A DNA stretch of 64,000 bases from Ga0077548 sp035440445 (GTDB lineage: Bacteria; Pseudomonadota; Alphaproteobacteria; Rhizobiales; Xanthobacteraceae), in assembly GCA_035440445.1 (NCBI GenBank), contig DAORMJ010000006.1, positions 1 to 64,000 on the forward strand, given 5' to 3'. Position numbers and translations under genes: made by a program. The notes beneath the pieces were generated by a model, which was not told where the DNA came from, ran no database searches, and was given only the letters and a program-made list of their open reading frames with translations. This document shows, one piece after another, positions 16,278 through 27,975 of the stretch (position 1 is the stretch's first letter; each line of letters begins with the position of its first letter).

Positions 16278-17231
16278 ATGCCGATCCGCCTGCTTGCCCG
16301 GTCCCTGCTGGCCCTCGCCTTGCTCGTCCTCGCGCCGCTTTCCGCCGAAGCCCGCGAGCCCTGGCAGATCGGCCACGGGCCTTATCTGACCGCGAGCGAC
16401 GTCACCGCGCACAATAAATTCCCGCAGGACATAGCCGACATCCGCGCCGCCCTTTCCGGCGAGAAGCCGGACTGGAGCGCGGCCCTCGTCCTTTTCACGT
16501 ATGGCAAGCACTTCAAGGCGCATTCGGTCGCCCGCTTCGCCGACAATTACAACGGCCGCCTCGAGCAATATCTGAAGGCTGCGACCGCGCATTATTTCTC
16601 GCCCTCGTTCCAGAACGCGTTTCTTTTTGCGGCAATCGGCAATACCGGCCGCTTCGCGCGCGCCACGGAAGCCGAGCGGATCGCGGCCCTCGATACCGGC
16701 ATGACCGCGCTTCTCCTCAACTACATGCGCTACGAACTCGGCGAGGCCGAGCGGAAGGCGCGCATGGATACGCCGAACTGGTCGCTCGGTAACGGCGCGC
16801 CGAAAAACTGGAACGAGGTCTTCGCATTCTATTACGGCCCCGACGGAAAGCACGGCGCCTTCGAAGCCATCGCGAAACTGCCGAACGGCGAAAAGCTGAA
16901 CACGCGGATCCTGAACGCGCTCGCCAAAGGCCAGCCCGATCTCGTCGAACGCAAATGGGCGCCGCAGGCGGCAGCCGAGCTTCGCGCCGCCATCGATGCT
17001 GCGAGCCTTGCGCTCTTTCGCGAGGCGCTGAAACACGCAGCCGCCGCACCGGAGGCCGAACTTCCCGTTGCCCGCGCCCGCGCCGCCGGGTTCTGGCTTG
17101 CCGCTGTCGATGCGGTGATGCGGGCGGACCCGCACCGCGTTACCGCGATCGAGAAGGCGCTTTCCGGCACGACGGAGCCGGGTGCTCTCCGGGCTGCCGT
17201 CTCGGGCCTCGGCACGTTTCCCGGCGAATAG
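16278..17231 (+). CDS. Secreted protein of unknown function
   Basis: A 317-residue periplasmic protein. Signal peptide MPIRLLARSLLALALLVLA with cleavage near AEA. The first half (FPQDIADIRAALSGEKPDWS, FTYGKHFKAHSVARFADNYN, then NRYELGEA-like YMRYELGEAE) reminds me of the Fea1/H43 family of iron- or CO2-responsive periplasmic proteins, but this is only a resemblance. The helical C-terminal half is Ala-rich. The longer open frame from 16227 lacks the signal. Transcribed toward dapF with 67 bp between. Confidence 0.6.
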   Translation: MPIRLLARSLLALALLVLAPLSAEAREPWQIGHGPYLTASDVTAHNKFPQDIADIRAALSGEKPDWSAALVLFTYGKHFKAHSVARFADNYNGRLEQYLKAATAHYFSPSFQNAFLFAAIGNTGRFARATEAERIAALDTGMTALLLNYMRYELGEAERKARMDTPNWSLGNGAPKNWNEVFAFYYGPDGKHGAFEAIAKLPNGEKLNTRILNALAKGQPDLVERKWAPQAAAELRAAIDAASLALFREALKHAAAAPEAELPVARARAAGFWLAAVDAVMRADPHRVTAIEKALSGTTEPGALRAAVSGLGTFPGE

Positions 17232-17298
17232 CCCCCGCTGGCTATTCCGCCGTCAATCGCCATATAAGGCCGGTACCACCTGCAACCGGCAGCGGAAG

Positions 17299-18174
17299 AT
17301 GAGCGCGCTTCTCAACCGACCTTTTGTCAAGATGAACGGCATCGGCAACGACATCGTCGTCGTCGATCTGCGCTCCGATTCCGCTGCCGTGACCGAGGCC
17401 GACGCCCGCGCGATTGCGCGCAAAGACGCCGTGCCCTTCGATCAGCTCATGGTGCTCTATCCACCGCGCGCGGCCGGCACCGATGCCTTCGTGCGGATCT
17501 ACAACAATGACGGCTCGGAGGCCGGCGCCTGCGGCAATGGCATGCGCTGCGTTGTCGCGCGCGACGTGAAGGCGAGCGGCAAGCATGATTTCGTCTACGA
17601 AACGCGCGCGGGATTGATCCCCGCGCATTTCGAAAACGAAAGCACGATCACGGTCGATATGGGCATGCCGCGCTTCGGCTGGCGCGACATTCCGCTTGCA
17701 GAGGAATTCAACGATACCCGCGCTATCGAATTGCAGATCGGTCCGATCGATGCGCCGATCCTGCATTCGCCCTCCGTCGTCTCGATGGGCAATCCGCATG
17801 CGATCTTCTGGGTCGATGACCCTTATGCCTACGACCTCGAAAAGTTCGGGCCCTTGCTTGAGAACCATCCGATCTTCCCGGAGCGCGCGAACATCTCGCT
17901 GGCAAGCGTGAAGGACCGAGAGCATATCGTCATGCGGACCTGGGAGCGCGGCGCGGGGCTGACCAAGGCCTGCGGCTCCGCGGCCTGCGCGGTCGCCGTT
18001 GCCGCCGCCCGCACCAAGCGCACGGGACGCGAAGTGCATCTTTCGCTTCCCGGCGGCGAACTCTTCATCGAATGGCGCGAGCATGACGATCACGTGCTGA
18101 TGACCGGTGCCGCCGAATTCGAGTTCGAGGGCGTGCTCGACGCGAAGATCCTGAAGACGGCACCGGCGGCCTGA
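17299..18174 (+). CDS. dapF: Diaminopimelate epimerase
   Basis: A 291-residue PLP-independent epimerase turning LL- into meso-diaminopimelate for lysine and peptidoglycan. The two catalytic Cys are seen in EAGACGNGMRCV and TKACGSAACAV; FVKMNGIGNDIVVVDLR is the N-terminal signature. ATG 17299 with GGAAG upstream is chosen over the frame to 17182. The stop overlaps the mtaB start (TGATG), giving a translationally coupled pair. Confidence 0.97.
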   Translation: MSALLNRPFVKMNGIGNDIVVVDLRSDSAAVTEADARAIARKDAVPFDQLMVLYPPRAAGTDAFVRIYNNDGSEAGACGNGMRCVVARDVKASGKHDFVYETRAGLIPAHFENESTITVDMGMPRFGWRDIPLAEEFNDTRAIELQIGPIDAPILHSPSVVSMGNPHAIFWVDDPYAYDLEKFGPLLENHPIFPERANISLASVKDREHIVMRTWERGAGLTKACGSAACAVAVAAARTKRTGREVHLSLPGGELFIEWREHDDHVLMTGAAEFEFEGVLDAKILKTAPAA

Positions 18175-19418
18175 TGTCGGTTGAAGTCGTCACCTTCGGC
18201 TGCCGCCTCAACATCACCGAGTCGGAGACCATCCGCCGCCACGCGGAAGCCGCCGGACTGCGCGACACCATCATCGTGAATTCCTGCGCCGTGACCGGCG
18301 AAGCCGTGCGGCAGGCACGCCAGCAGATCCGCCGCATGAAGCGTGAGCGGCCGGACGCGAACATTGTCGTCACCGGCTGCGCCGCGCAGACGGAAAGCGA
18401 AACCTTCGCCGCGATGCCGGAAGTGGCAAGCGTGATCGGCAACGCGCGCAAGCTGGATGCCGCGACATGGCGCGCGCCATTCGGTGCGCTGGAAAAAGTC
18501 CAGATCGACGATCTCGATTCGGTGCGCGAGACGGCAGCGCATCTCGTCGATGGCTTCGAAGGCCATACCCGCGCTTTCGTGCAGGTGCAGAACGGCTGCG
18601 ATCATCGCTGCACCTTCTGCATCATTCCCTATGGCCGCGGGCCTTCGCGCTCGGTCGGCGCCGGCGAGATCGTGGCGCAGATCAGGACGCTCACCGAACG
18701 CGGCCATCGCGAAGTGGTGCTGACCGGCGTCGATCTCACCTCATGGGGCAGCGATCTTCCCGGCACGCCGAAACTCGGGCAGCTGATCCGGCAGATCCTC
18801 AAACACGTTCCCGAATTGCCGCGGCTACGCATCTCCTCGATCGATTCGATCGAGGTCGATGAAGATTTTCTCCGCGCACTGGCCGAAGAAGAACGCCTGA
18901 TGCCGCATCTGCATCTGTCCTTGCAGGCGGGCGACGATCTCATATTGAAGCGCATGAAGCGGCGTCATCTGACTGCGGACGCAATCCGCTTTACCGAAGC
19001 AGCACGGCGGCTGCGTCCCGACATCGTGTTCGGCGCGGATTTCATCGCGGGCTTCCCGACCGAGACCGACGCGCATTTCGAGAACACGCTGCGTCACGTG
19101 GAAGACTGCGGGCTCGCCTTCCTGCATGTGTTTCCGTTTTCGCCGCGCAAAGGCACGCCCGCCGCGCGCATGCCGCAGCTTGGCCGCGAGATCGCGAAAG
19201 CCCGCGCGAGCAGGCTCCGGGCCAAAGGCGACGAACTCCTGAGCCGCCATTTCGCCGATGAAGTCGGCAAGCGCCGCCGCGTGTTGGTCGAAAGCAGCGG
19301 AACGGAAGGACGCAGCGAACATTTTCTGCCCGTGCGCTTCGCGCGGCCGCTGACCCGCGGCTCTATTGCGGAGGTCCGCATTGCCGGTCACGACGCCAAA
19401 GGATTGCTTGCAGCATGA
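18174..19418 (+). CDS. mtaB: tRNA t6A37 methylthiotransferase (MtaB)
   Basis: A 414-residue radical-SAM enzyme of the MiaB/RimO/MtaB group. The N-terminal UPF0004 domain carries Cys in FGCRLNITES, NSCAVTGEA and VTGCAAQTE; the radical-SAM Cys cluster is in GCDHRCTFCIIPYGRG; a TRAM-like end follows. It adds a methylthio group to t6A37 of tRNA. I favour MtaB over MiaB because of GCRLNITES at the N-terminus and location beside dapF. Followed by ftsY after 10 bp. Confidence 0.92.
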   Translation: MSVEVVTFGCRLNITESETIRRHAEAAGLRDTIIVNSCAVTGEAVRQARQQIRRMKRERPDANIVVTGCAAQTESETFAAMPEVASVIGNARKLDAATWRAPFGALEKVQIDDLDSVRETAAHLVDGFEGHTRAFVQVQNGCDHRCTFCIIPYGRGPSRSVGAGEIVAQIRTLTERGHREVVLTGVDLTSWGSDLPGTPKLGQLIRQILKHVPELPRLRISSIDSIEVDEDFLRALAEEERLMPHLHLSLQAGDDLILKRMKRRHLTADAIRFTEAARRLRPDIVFGADFIAGFPTETDAHFENTLRHVEDCGLAFLHVFPFSPRKGTPAARMPQLGREIAKARASRLRAKGDELLSRHFADEVGKRRRVLVESSGTEGRSEHFLPVRFARPLTRGSIAEVRIAGHDAKGLLAA

Positions 19419-19428
19419 GAAACACTCG

Positions 19429-20346
19429 ATGAGTTTCTGGAAACGCCTCACGAGCGGTCTCGCGCGCTCCGCCTCACGCCTTGGCGAAGGGCTGAAGCGC
19501 ATCGGCATGAGCCGCGCCGATCCGAAGACCTTGCAGGAAGTCGAAGACCTCCTGATCACCTCCGATATCGGCATCGAAACCTCGGCGAAGATCGTGAAGG
19601 CGCTGAACGACGGCCGCCTCGGCGAGCGCAACGACGACGCCGATTTCAGGGGGTTGATTGCGAGCGAAGTCGAGAAGGTGCTTGCCGCGGTCGAGCAGCC
19701 GCTGGAAATTTCATCGCACAAGCCTTTCGTGATCCTCGCGGTCGGCGTGAACGGTTCCGGCAAGACCACGACGCTCGGCAAGCTCTCCGCGAAATTTCAC
19801 GCCGAAGGCAAGAAGGTCACACTCGGTGCTGCCGACACCTTCCGCGCAGCCGCGATCGAACAGCTCAAGCTTTGGGCGAACCGCACGCAATCCTCCATCG
19901 TCGCGAAATCGCAAGGTGCCGATCCCGCCGGGGTTGCCTTCGACGCGCTTACAAAAGCGCGCGAGGAGAACGCGGACATTCTCCTGATCGACACCGCGGG
20001 CCGCCTGCAAAATAAAGAAGCCTTGATGGGCGAACTTGAAAAGATCGTCCGCGTGATCCGCAAGATCGATGCGAGTGCGCCGCATGCGGTGCTCCTCGTT
20101 CTGGACGCCACCGTCGGCCAGAACGCGCTCAGCCAGGTCGAAGCCTTCAAGCAGGTTGCGGGCGTCACGGGCCTCGTCGTGACCAAGCTCGATGGCACCG
20201 CGAAGGGCGGCATTCTGGTCGCGATTTCCGCGCGGCACGGGCTGCCGGTGCATTTCATCGGGGTCGGCGAAAGCGTGGACGATCTCGAGGCTTTTTCCGC
20301 AAAACAGTTCTCGCGCGCACTCGTCGGTCTCGACGAAACCGCTTGA
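19429..20346 (+). CDS. ftsY: Signal recognition particle receptor FtsY
   Basis: A 305-residue SRP-receptor GTPase. NG domain motifs: GVNGSGKTTTLGKL, DTFRAAAIEQL, LIDTAGRLQN, TKLDGTAKGG, FIGVGESVDDL. The acidic A domain seen in enterobacterial FtsY is absent, as in many alphaproteobacteria. ATG 19429 chosen; the upstream frame lies in mtaB. Confidence 0.97.
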   Translation: MSFWKRLTSGLARSASRLGEGLKRIGMSRADPKTLQEVEDLLITSDIGIETSAKIVKALNDGRLGERNDDADFRGLIASEVEKVLAAVEQPLEISSHKPFVILAVGVNGSGKTTTLGKLSAKFHAEGKKVTLGAADTFRAAAIEQLKLWANRTQSSIVAKSQGADPAGVAFDALTKAREENADILLIDTAGRLQNKEALMGELEKIVRVIRKIDASAPHAVLLVLDATVGQNALSQVEAFKQVAGVTGLVVTKLDGTAKGGILVAISARHGLPVHFIGVGESVDDLEAFSAKQFSRALVGLDETA

Positions 20347-20377
20347 AAGCGCCACATTCGACAGGCAACAGATAATA

Positions 20378-20962
20378 ATGACCGACGCCGCAGCACCGAA
20401 AAAACATCTCGCGCCGCTCCCGAAACTCGCACTCGATCTCGGGCCGCTGCTTCTGTTCTTCTTCGCGAACTCCTACGGCGGGATTTATTTCGCGACCGGC
20501 GCCTTCATGGTCGCAACCATCGTGACGCTTGCCATCAGCTATTACCTGATCCGCCGCTTTCCAATGATGCCGATCGTGACCGCCGTGATCGTAATGGTGT
20601 TCGGCGCGCTGACGCTGTGGCTGCACAACGATACCTTCATCAAGCTCAAGCCCACGATCATTTACGTGATGTTCGCGGTCGTCCTGCTCGCGGGACTGGC
20701 GACCGGCCGCCCGCTCTTTCAGATGGTGCTCGACGGCGCGATCCACCTGAAGGAAGAAGGCTGGAAGAAGCTGACGCTTAACTGGGCGCTGTTCTTTCTG
20801 GTGATGGGGGGGGTCAACGAATTCGTCTGGCGTACCTTCACCACCGACCAGTGGGTCACGTTCAAGACCTTCGGCTTTCTGCCGCTGACGCTGGTGTTCG
20901 CGCTCAGCCAGGCACCGATCATGGCGAAGTACGCGATCAAGGATCCTGACGCGAAAGGTTAG
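20378..20962 (+). CDS. yciB: Intracellular septation protein A family (YciB)
   Basis: A 194-residue inner-membrane protein with five or six hydrophobic helices and the family segments LDLGPLLLFFFANSYGGIYF, KPTIIYVMFAVVLLAGL and NEFVWRTFTTDQWVTFKTFG. YciB is implicated in cell envelope and septation. It follows ftsY closely and ends before a repeat. ATG 20378. Confidence 0.93.
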   Translation: MTDAAAPKKHLAPLPKLALDLGPLLLFFFANSYGGIYFATGAFMVATIVTLAISYYLIRRFPMMPIVTAVIVMVFGALTLWLHNDTFIKLKPTIIYVMFAVVLLAGLATGRPLFQMVLDGAIHLKEEGWKKLTLNWALFFLVMGGVNEFVWRTFTTDQWVTFKTFGFLPLTLVFALSQAPIMAKYAIKDPDAKG

Positions 20963-20970
20963 CCTTCGGC

Positions 20971-21062
20971 CCTCATCCTGAGGAGCGAGCGCGAAGCGCT
21001 CGTGTCTCGAAGGATGAGGCCTCATGGTTCGAGACGCGCTCGCGCGCTCCTCACCATGAGGA
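20971..21062. repeat. Intergenic repeat family A, full copy
   Basis: CCTCATCCTGAGGAGCGAGC, then TCTCGAAGGATGAGG, GTTCGAGACGCGC and CTCCTCACCATGAGGAT. Imperfect palindrome in the converging yciB/ccmG gap, so it may help to end both transcripts. Confidence 0.85.
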
Positions 21063-21080
21063 TCAAAGTCGACGAAGGAT

Positions 21081-21617
21081 CTAGTTGGCAGCCAGCGCCT
21101 TCTCGATTTCGGCCCGCAGCCGCGCAAGATTTTCCGGCGTGACCGGCCCGACCAGTTTATAGCGAATGGTGCCGTCGCGTCCGACGACGAAAGTTTCCGG
21201 CACGCCATAGACACCCCATTCGATCGCCGCGCGCCCATCGCCGTCCGCACCGATCGCGGCAAAGGGATTGCCGAGTTGCGTGAGAAACCGCACGGCATTT
21301 GCCGGCTGATCTTTATAATTGATGCCAATGAGGCGGATACGCTTGTCCTTGGAAAGCTGCGCGAGCAGCGGATGCTCGACGCGGCACGGCGCGCACCATG
21401 ACGCCCAGACATTCACGAGCGTGACGTTCCCTTTTAGCGACGCAGGATCGAAGCCGCCGACCTCGGCACCCGCCACCGCGGGCAAGGCGATCTGCGGCGC
21501 GGGCTTTCCGATCAGCGCGGACGGCACCACCGAATGATCGCCGCCGATCCGGAAAAAGAATACGGCCGCAAGCGCGAGAAAGAGGCCGAGCGGAATGAAG
21601 ACTGCGGCGCGGCGCAT
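21081..21617 (-). CDS. ccmG: Thiol:disulfide interchange protein, cytochrome c maturation (CcmG/DsbE)
   Basis: A 178-residue membrane-anchored thioredoxin. One N-terminal helix (AAVFIPLGLFLALAAVFFF), active site WASWCAPCRVEHP, cis-Pro loop GVYGVPETFVV. It keeps apocytochrome c haem-site Cys reduced in the periplasm. Last gene of ccmABCDG; three bases separate it from ccmD. Confidence 0.95.
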   Translation of the reverse strand: MRRAAVFIPLGLFLALAAVFFFRIGGDHSVVPSALIGKPAPQIALPAVAGAEVGGFDPASLKGNVTLVNVWASWCAPCRVEHPLLAQLSKDKRIRLIGINYKDQPANAVRFLTQLGNPFAAIGADGDGRAAIEWGVYGVPETFVVGRDGTIRYKLVGPVTPENLARLRAEIEKALAAN

Positions 21618-21620
21618 GGA

Positions 21621-21770
21621 TTATTGCTCGCGTGCGCGCTGCGCTTCGAGCGCGGCAAGCCGCTTCTTCTGCGTGCGATAGTCGAGCGCGATCCAGAGCA
21701 AAAGCGCAGAGAACACAAGGGCCGCAAAACCATAGGCGACGGCAACGAATGTGAAGTGCGAGGCCACCAT
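21621..21770 (-). CDS. ccmD: Haem exporter protein D (CcmD)
   Basis: A 49-residue single-helix protein: MVASHFTFVAVAYGFAALVF, then LLLWIALDYRTQKKRLAALE and a charged C-terminus. Size, one helix followed by RTQKKRLAALE, and position between ccmC and ccmG fit CcmD, which helps release holo-CcmE from the CcmABC complex. Starts one base after the ccmC stop. Confidence 0.9.
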   Translation of the reverse strand: MVASHFTFVAVAYGFAALVFSALLLWIALDYRTQKKRLAALEAQRAREQ

Positions 21771-21771
21771 C

Positions 21772-22500
21772 TCAACGCGCCTCGTTGGCGGCGAAGATCG
21801 TGAGCGTGCGCACGCGGCGGCGCAAGAGTTCGTTCCGCATCGCCGCCATCAGCATGGCGGAGAACAGAAACGAGAAGCCGAGCGCGGAAATCAGAAGCGG
21901 CGACAAGTACGACGCATGCATGGTCGGCCCGCCGAGCCGGAACACGGAAGCAGGCTGGTGCAAGGTGCTCCACCAGTCGACCGAGAACTTCACGATCGGA
22001 ATGTTGATGAAGCCGACGAGCGTCAGGATCGCGACGGCTTTGGCCGCCTGCAGCGGCTCGTCGAAAGCGCGCCACAGCGCAATAATGCCGAGATAAAGCA
22101 GGAACAGAACCAGCATCGAGGTGAGCCGCCCATCCCACTCCCAATAGGTGCCCCAGGTCGGACGGCCCCAGACCGAGCCGGTGACGAGACAGACTAGCGC
22201 GAAGGCCGCACCGATGGGCGCCGCCGCCTTCTGCGCGACATCGGCAAGCGGATGCCGCCAGACCAGCGTGCCGAGGGCAGCACACGCCATCATCGTATAG
22301 ATGCCGAGCGCGAGCCACGCCGAGGGCACATGCACGAACATGATGCGCGCGGTGATGCCCTGATCGCGCTCCGCAGGCGCCTGAAAGCCGAGATAAAGGC
22401 CGGTCGCAAGCAACCCCACCGCAAGCGCCGCGAACAGCGGGATCATCCAGCGCGCGAGCCGCTGGAAGCGATTGGGATTGGCAAGCTCGGAAATTCTCAT
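21772..22500 (-). CDS. ccmC: Haem exporter protein C (CcmC)
   Basis: A 242-residue six-helix membrane protein with the tryptophan-rich haem-handling loop GSVWGRPTWGTYWEWD and conserved His in FVHVPSAW and VWRHPLADVA and in DWWSTLHQPAS. It loads haem onto CcmE. ATG 22500 (MRISELANPN) is most likely; 22518 and 22536 are in frame alternatives. Part of ccmABCDG. Confidence 0.95.
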   Translation of the reverse strand: MRISELANPNRFQRLARWMIPLFAALAVGLLATGLYLGFQAPAERDQGITARIMFVHVPSAWLALGIYTMMACAALGTLVWRHPLADVAQKAAAPIGAAFALVCLVTGSVWGRPTWGTYWEWDGRLTSMLVLFLLYLGIIALWRAFDEPLQAAKAVAILTLVGFINIPIVKFSVDWWSTLHQPASVFRLGGPTMHASYLSPLLISALGFSFLFSAMLMAAMRNELLRRRVRTLTIFAANEAR

Positions 22501-22551
22501 GCTGCGGCTTTTAGGCATGGGCCATTTCTCCGGCAATGCGGCGTAGATGCG

Positions 22552-23226
22552 TCATTGGCTCCGTCCGATCCGCAGTGCCGCCGCGGCCGCAATCGGCCCG
22601 AGCACGAACGAGAACAGCGTGACCGCGCAGAGCAGCTTGAACGCGGTTCCCGTGAGCGGCTCTCCGGCCAGTACCGCGCCGGTCGCTGCCGTGCCGAAGA
22701 TCAGGACCGGAATCGTGAACGGCACCACCAGCACCGCGATCAGGAGTCCCGCGCGCGGCAGGCTCGCGGCGAGTGCGGCCCCGATCAGGCCGAGAAACGA
22801 AACGGCGGGCGTTCCGATCAGGAGCATCAAGACTGCCGCGCCGAGCGTCTTGCCTTCGACGCCGAGCATGAGTCCGAGCAAGGGCGTCGCGATCACGAGC
22901 GGCAGGCCGGTCGCAAGCCAGTGCGCGAGCGCCTTGGTGGCGGCGATGATTTCGAGCGGCTGCGGCGCAAGGAGCAGAAGATCGAGGCTGCCGTCTTCGG
23001 CATCGCTCCCGAAAATCCGGTCGAGCCCGAGGAGCGAGGCGAGCAACGCGCCGATCCAAAGAATCGCAGGCCCGATCTGCGCGAGCAGTTTCTGATCCGG
23101 CCCGATCGCAAAAGGCACCACCATCACGACCGCAAGAAAGAAGATGACGCCGGTGCCGGCACCGCCGCCCGCGCGCACGGATTGCAACAGATCGCGCCGC
23201 AGGATCGCGTAAATCGCGCGCATCAT
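22552..23226 (-). CDS. ccmB: Haem exporter protein B (CcmB)
   Basis: A 224-residue six-helix ABC permease. IYAILRRDLLQSVRAGG is followed by GVIFFLAVVMVVPFAIGPD and the conserved DGSLDLLLLAPQPLE cytoplasmic loop. It forms a complex with CcmA and CcmC. ATG 23226 or 23223 overlaps the ccmA stop. Confidence 0.95.
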   Translation of the reverse strand: MMRAIYAILRRDLLQSVRAGGGAGTGVIFFLAVVMVVPFAIGPDQKLLAQIGPAILWIGALLASLLGLDRIFGSDAEDGSLDLLLLAPQPLEIIAATKALAHWLATGLPLVIATPLLGLMLGVEGKTLGAAVLMLLIGTPAVSFLGLIGAALAASLPRAGLLIAVLVVPFTIPVLIFGTAATGAVLAGEPLTGTAFKLLCAVTLFSFVLGPIAAAAALRIGRSQ

Positions 23227-23831
23227 GCTGCTGCTACCTGCACGCGCGCGCCGATCGCAATTTCCCGCGATGGCGTCACCGCGAGCGTGCCGTGGCTCGC
23301 CATCACGATCATGCCGCCATCCGCCCGGTGCGCGGCGATCAGCGCGAGGAGCGTCGCGCGGCCCTCGGCGTCTAGTGCGGTATCGGGTTCGTCGAGGAGC
23401 CAAAGTTTCCGCCGGATCGCGACGAGCCGCGAGAGCGACAGCCTGCGCTTCTGCCCCGCGGAAAGTACGCGGGCCGGAAGTGCCGCGAGCGATGCGAGGT
23501 TCAGCCGCGCGAGCGACGCCTCGAGTGATTCTGCCGCGCGGCCATAAAGATCGCGCCAGAATTCGAGATTCTCCGCGACCGTGAGTGTTTCCCGCACTCC
23601 CGCGCCGTGGCCCACGAAATGGATTTCCTCCGCGCGCTCACAGCCCTCGAACACGATCCGGCCATGATCGAGCGGAAGCAGCCCCGCGATCTGGCGCAGG
23701 AGCGAGGTCTTGCCTGCGCCGTTTGGCCCGGTGAGCAGCAGCAATTCGCCATCGCCGAGCGAAAAGGACAGCCTGTCATAGAGCACACGGCCACCGCGCG
23801 AGCAGGAAATATCGCTGGCGATCAAACGCAT
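23223..23831 (-). CDS. ccmA: Haem exporter ATP-binding protein A (CcmA)
   Basis: A 202-residue ABC ATPase: Walker A TGPNGAGKTS, signature LSAGQKRRLSLSRL, Walker B WLLDEPDTALD, H-loop ASHG. It powers release of holo-CcmE. Short, as usual for CcmA. ATG 23831 is chosen; the long frame to 24050 runs under acnA. First gene of ccmABCDG, divergent from acnA across 163 bp. Confidence 0.95.
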   Translation of the reverse strand: MRLIASDISCSRGGRVLYDRLSFSLGDGELLLLTGPNGAGKTSLLRQIAGLLPLDHGRIVFEGCERAEEIHFVGHGAGVRETLTVAENLEFWRDLYGRAAESLEASLARLNLASLAALPARVLSAGQKRRLSLSRLVAIRRKLWLLDEPDTALDAEGRATLLALIAAHRADGGMIVMASHGTLAVTPSREIAIGARVQVAAA

Positions 23832-23994
23832 AGGACGGTTGCGGCTCCATTCCCGCAAATTGAACGAAGGATCAAAAGGCGCTCCATTGCCCTTGTTCCG
23901 AATAGTTCTATAAAGCGCCTTATCAGCCTTGGCACCGGACGAGAAACGCCGCCGGCCGGTACGGGCTTTTAACCCTGAACCAGCGGGAATCGCC

Positions 23995-26709
<2,715 letters not shown>

Positions 26710-26736
26710 AAAAGCCGTTCTGTTACCGGAGATTGC

Positions 26737-26770
26737 GGCCGCCGCTCACTCATTAGTGAGTGGCGGCCTT
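26737..26770 (+). terminator. Hairpin after acnA
   Basis: GGCCGCC and CTCACT pair with AGTGAG and GGCGGCC, with TTCGCATTT after. Strong stem, no clean U-run. Confidence 0.6.
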
Positions 26771-26812
26771 CGCATTTCCGGGCCTAAGGTCATTGGATCA
26801 ATCGATAGGTTC

Positions 26813-27585
26813 ATGATGCATGTGCTTCGCCTTTTCCGCGCGCTCGGGCTTCTCGCCGCAATGACCGCCTCGGCTTCCTCGCCTGCATTGGCCGGAAGCA
26901 AATCCGTAATCGAGCTGTTTACGAGCCAGGGTTGCTCCTCCTGCCCGCCTGCCGACGCCATGCTGCGCGCGTTCGCGGAGGATCCCTCCGTTCTGGCGCT
27001 GTCGCTGCCGGTTGNNNNNNNNNNAAGAACCTGATTCCGCTTACCCTTGCGGTCGACTACTGGGATTACCTCGGCTGGAAAGACACGCTCGCCCTGCACG
27101 ATCACACCAAGCGCCAGCGCAATTATGCAAAGGTGCGCGGCGACATGAACGTCTATACGCCGCAGGCGGTCGTGAACGGCGTCAAATACATGGTCGGCAG
27201 CGATGCACGCGAGATCAACGCCGCCTTGCGCAACCACCCTTCCAGTGATCCCGAAATTCCGCTGAGCCTGAAGCGTGACGGCGAAAACATTTCCGTCGAA
27301 GTCGGTCCCGGCAACGGCAAGGCCACGGTGTGGATGCTCTCCGTGACCAGCAAGGTCGATGTCAAAATCGCCAAGGGCGAGAACAAGGGCGCGACCGTGA
27401 GCTATGCGAACGTCGTGCGCGCCTGGCGCAACCTCGGCGCATGGTCCGGCACGCCGATCAGAACCTCGATTCCGATTTCCGAGTTGAAGTCACAAGGCGC
27501 GGACGCGGTCGTCGTCATGGTGCAGAACGGCGCGGAGAATGCGCCGGGCGCCATTCGCAACGCCGAGATCATTGCGCTGCGCTGA
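26813..27585 (+). CDS. DUF1223 secreted thioredoxin-fold protein, interrupted by an N gap
   Basis: Signal peptide (LGLLAAMTASASSPALAG) then IELFTSQGCSSCPPADAML, the DUF1223 CxxC-like start, then the gap, then VDYWDYLGWKDTLALHD, RQRNYAKVRGDMNVYTPQAV and a C-terminal beta domain. The left side ends LALSLPV and the right side begins IPLTLAVDYWDY; family members have a single (A/S)LxVDYWDY here, so the two flanks probably overlap and the ten Ns are an assembly artefact. Role unknown; it is common in Rhizobiales. Confidence 0.8.
27015..27024. other. Assembly gap (10 N)
   Basis: Inside the DUF1223 gene; flanks appear to encode the same few residues twice. Confidence 0.99.
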
Positions 27586-27628
27586 AGCAGAAAATCCAAG
27601 CCGACAAAAATCAAACCCGACAAAAAAG

Positions 27629-27658
27629 AAGGGCCTCCCGAAAGGAAGGCCCTTTTTA
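27629..27658 (+). terminator. Intrinsic terminator
   Basis: GAAGGGCCT and AAGGCCCTT stem followed by TTTTT, 43 bp after the DUF1223 stop. Confidence 0.85.
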
Positions 27659-27659
27659 A

Positions 27660-27955
27660 TTTTGGGTTTTGAACCGTACGCATACGCGGGGAGCCAGAAG
27701 GGCCGGCCCGAAAAAGCCCGGGGGGCTGGGGGGCTGGGATTGACCGGATCTCTTTCGAAGCCGGCCCGGAGGCTACGAGAGGGAATCTCGCGTCGCGCTT
27801 TGGCGTTGGGGGGGCCGAAATCGGGCGTCTTTATGATTTTTGCGCTTTGGAACTCGCGCCGGAAAAGCGTGTGATTTCAAGCGAGAAAGAAAGACTTGCC
27901 CGAATTTGAGGCTGGCGCGATCATGACAGCGACGCGACAATGGTTGCGCGTTGAC
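27660..27955. other. Non-coding stretch, nothing recognised
   Basis: G-rich DNA with two GGGGGG tracts near 27720-27738 and another near 27810. No frame has coding character, and I see no repeat or RNA motif. Promoter of the DUF2794 gene should lie at its right end. Confidence 0.5.
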
Positions 27956-27975
27956 GGATCAGGAGGCGCGAGGCG

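Noticed and set aside
27715..27740. G tracts as a possible G-quadruplex
   Set aside because: Only three separated runs of three or more G in range; weak and no functional context.
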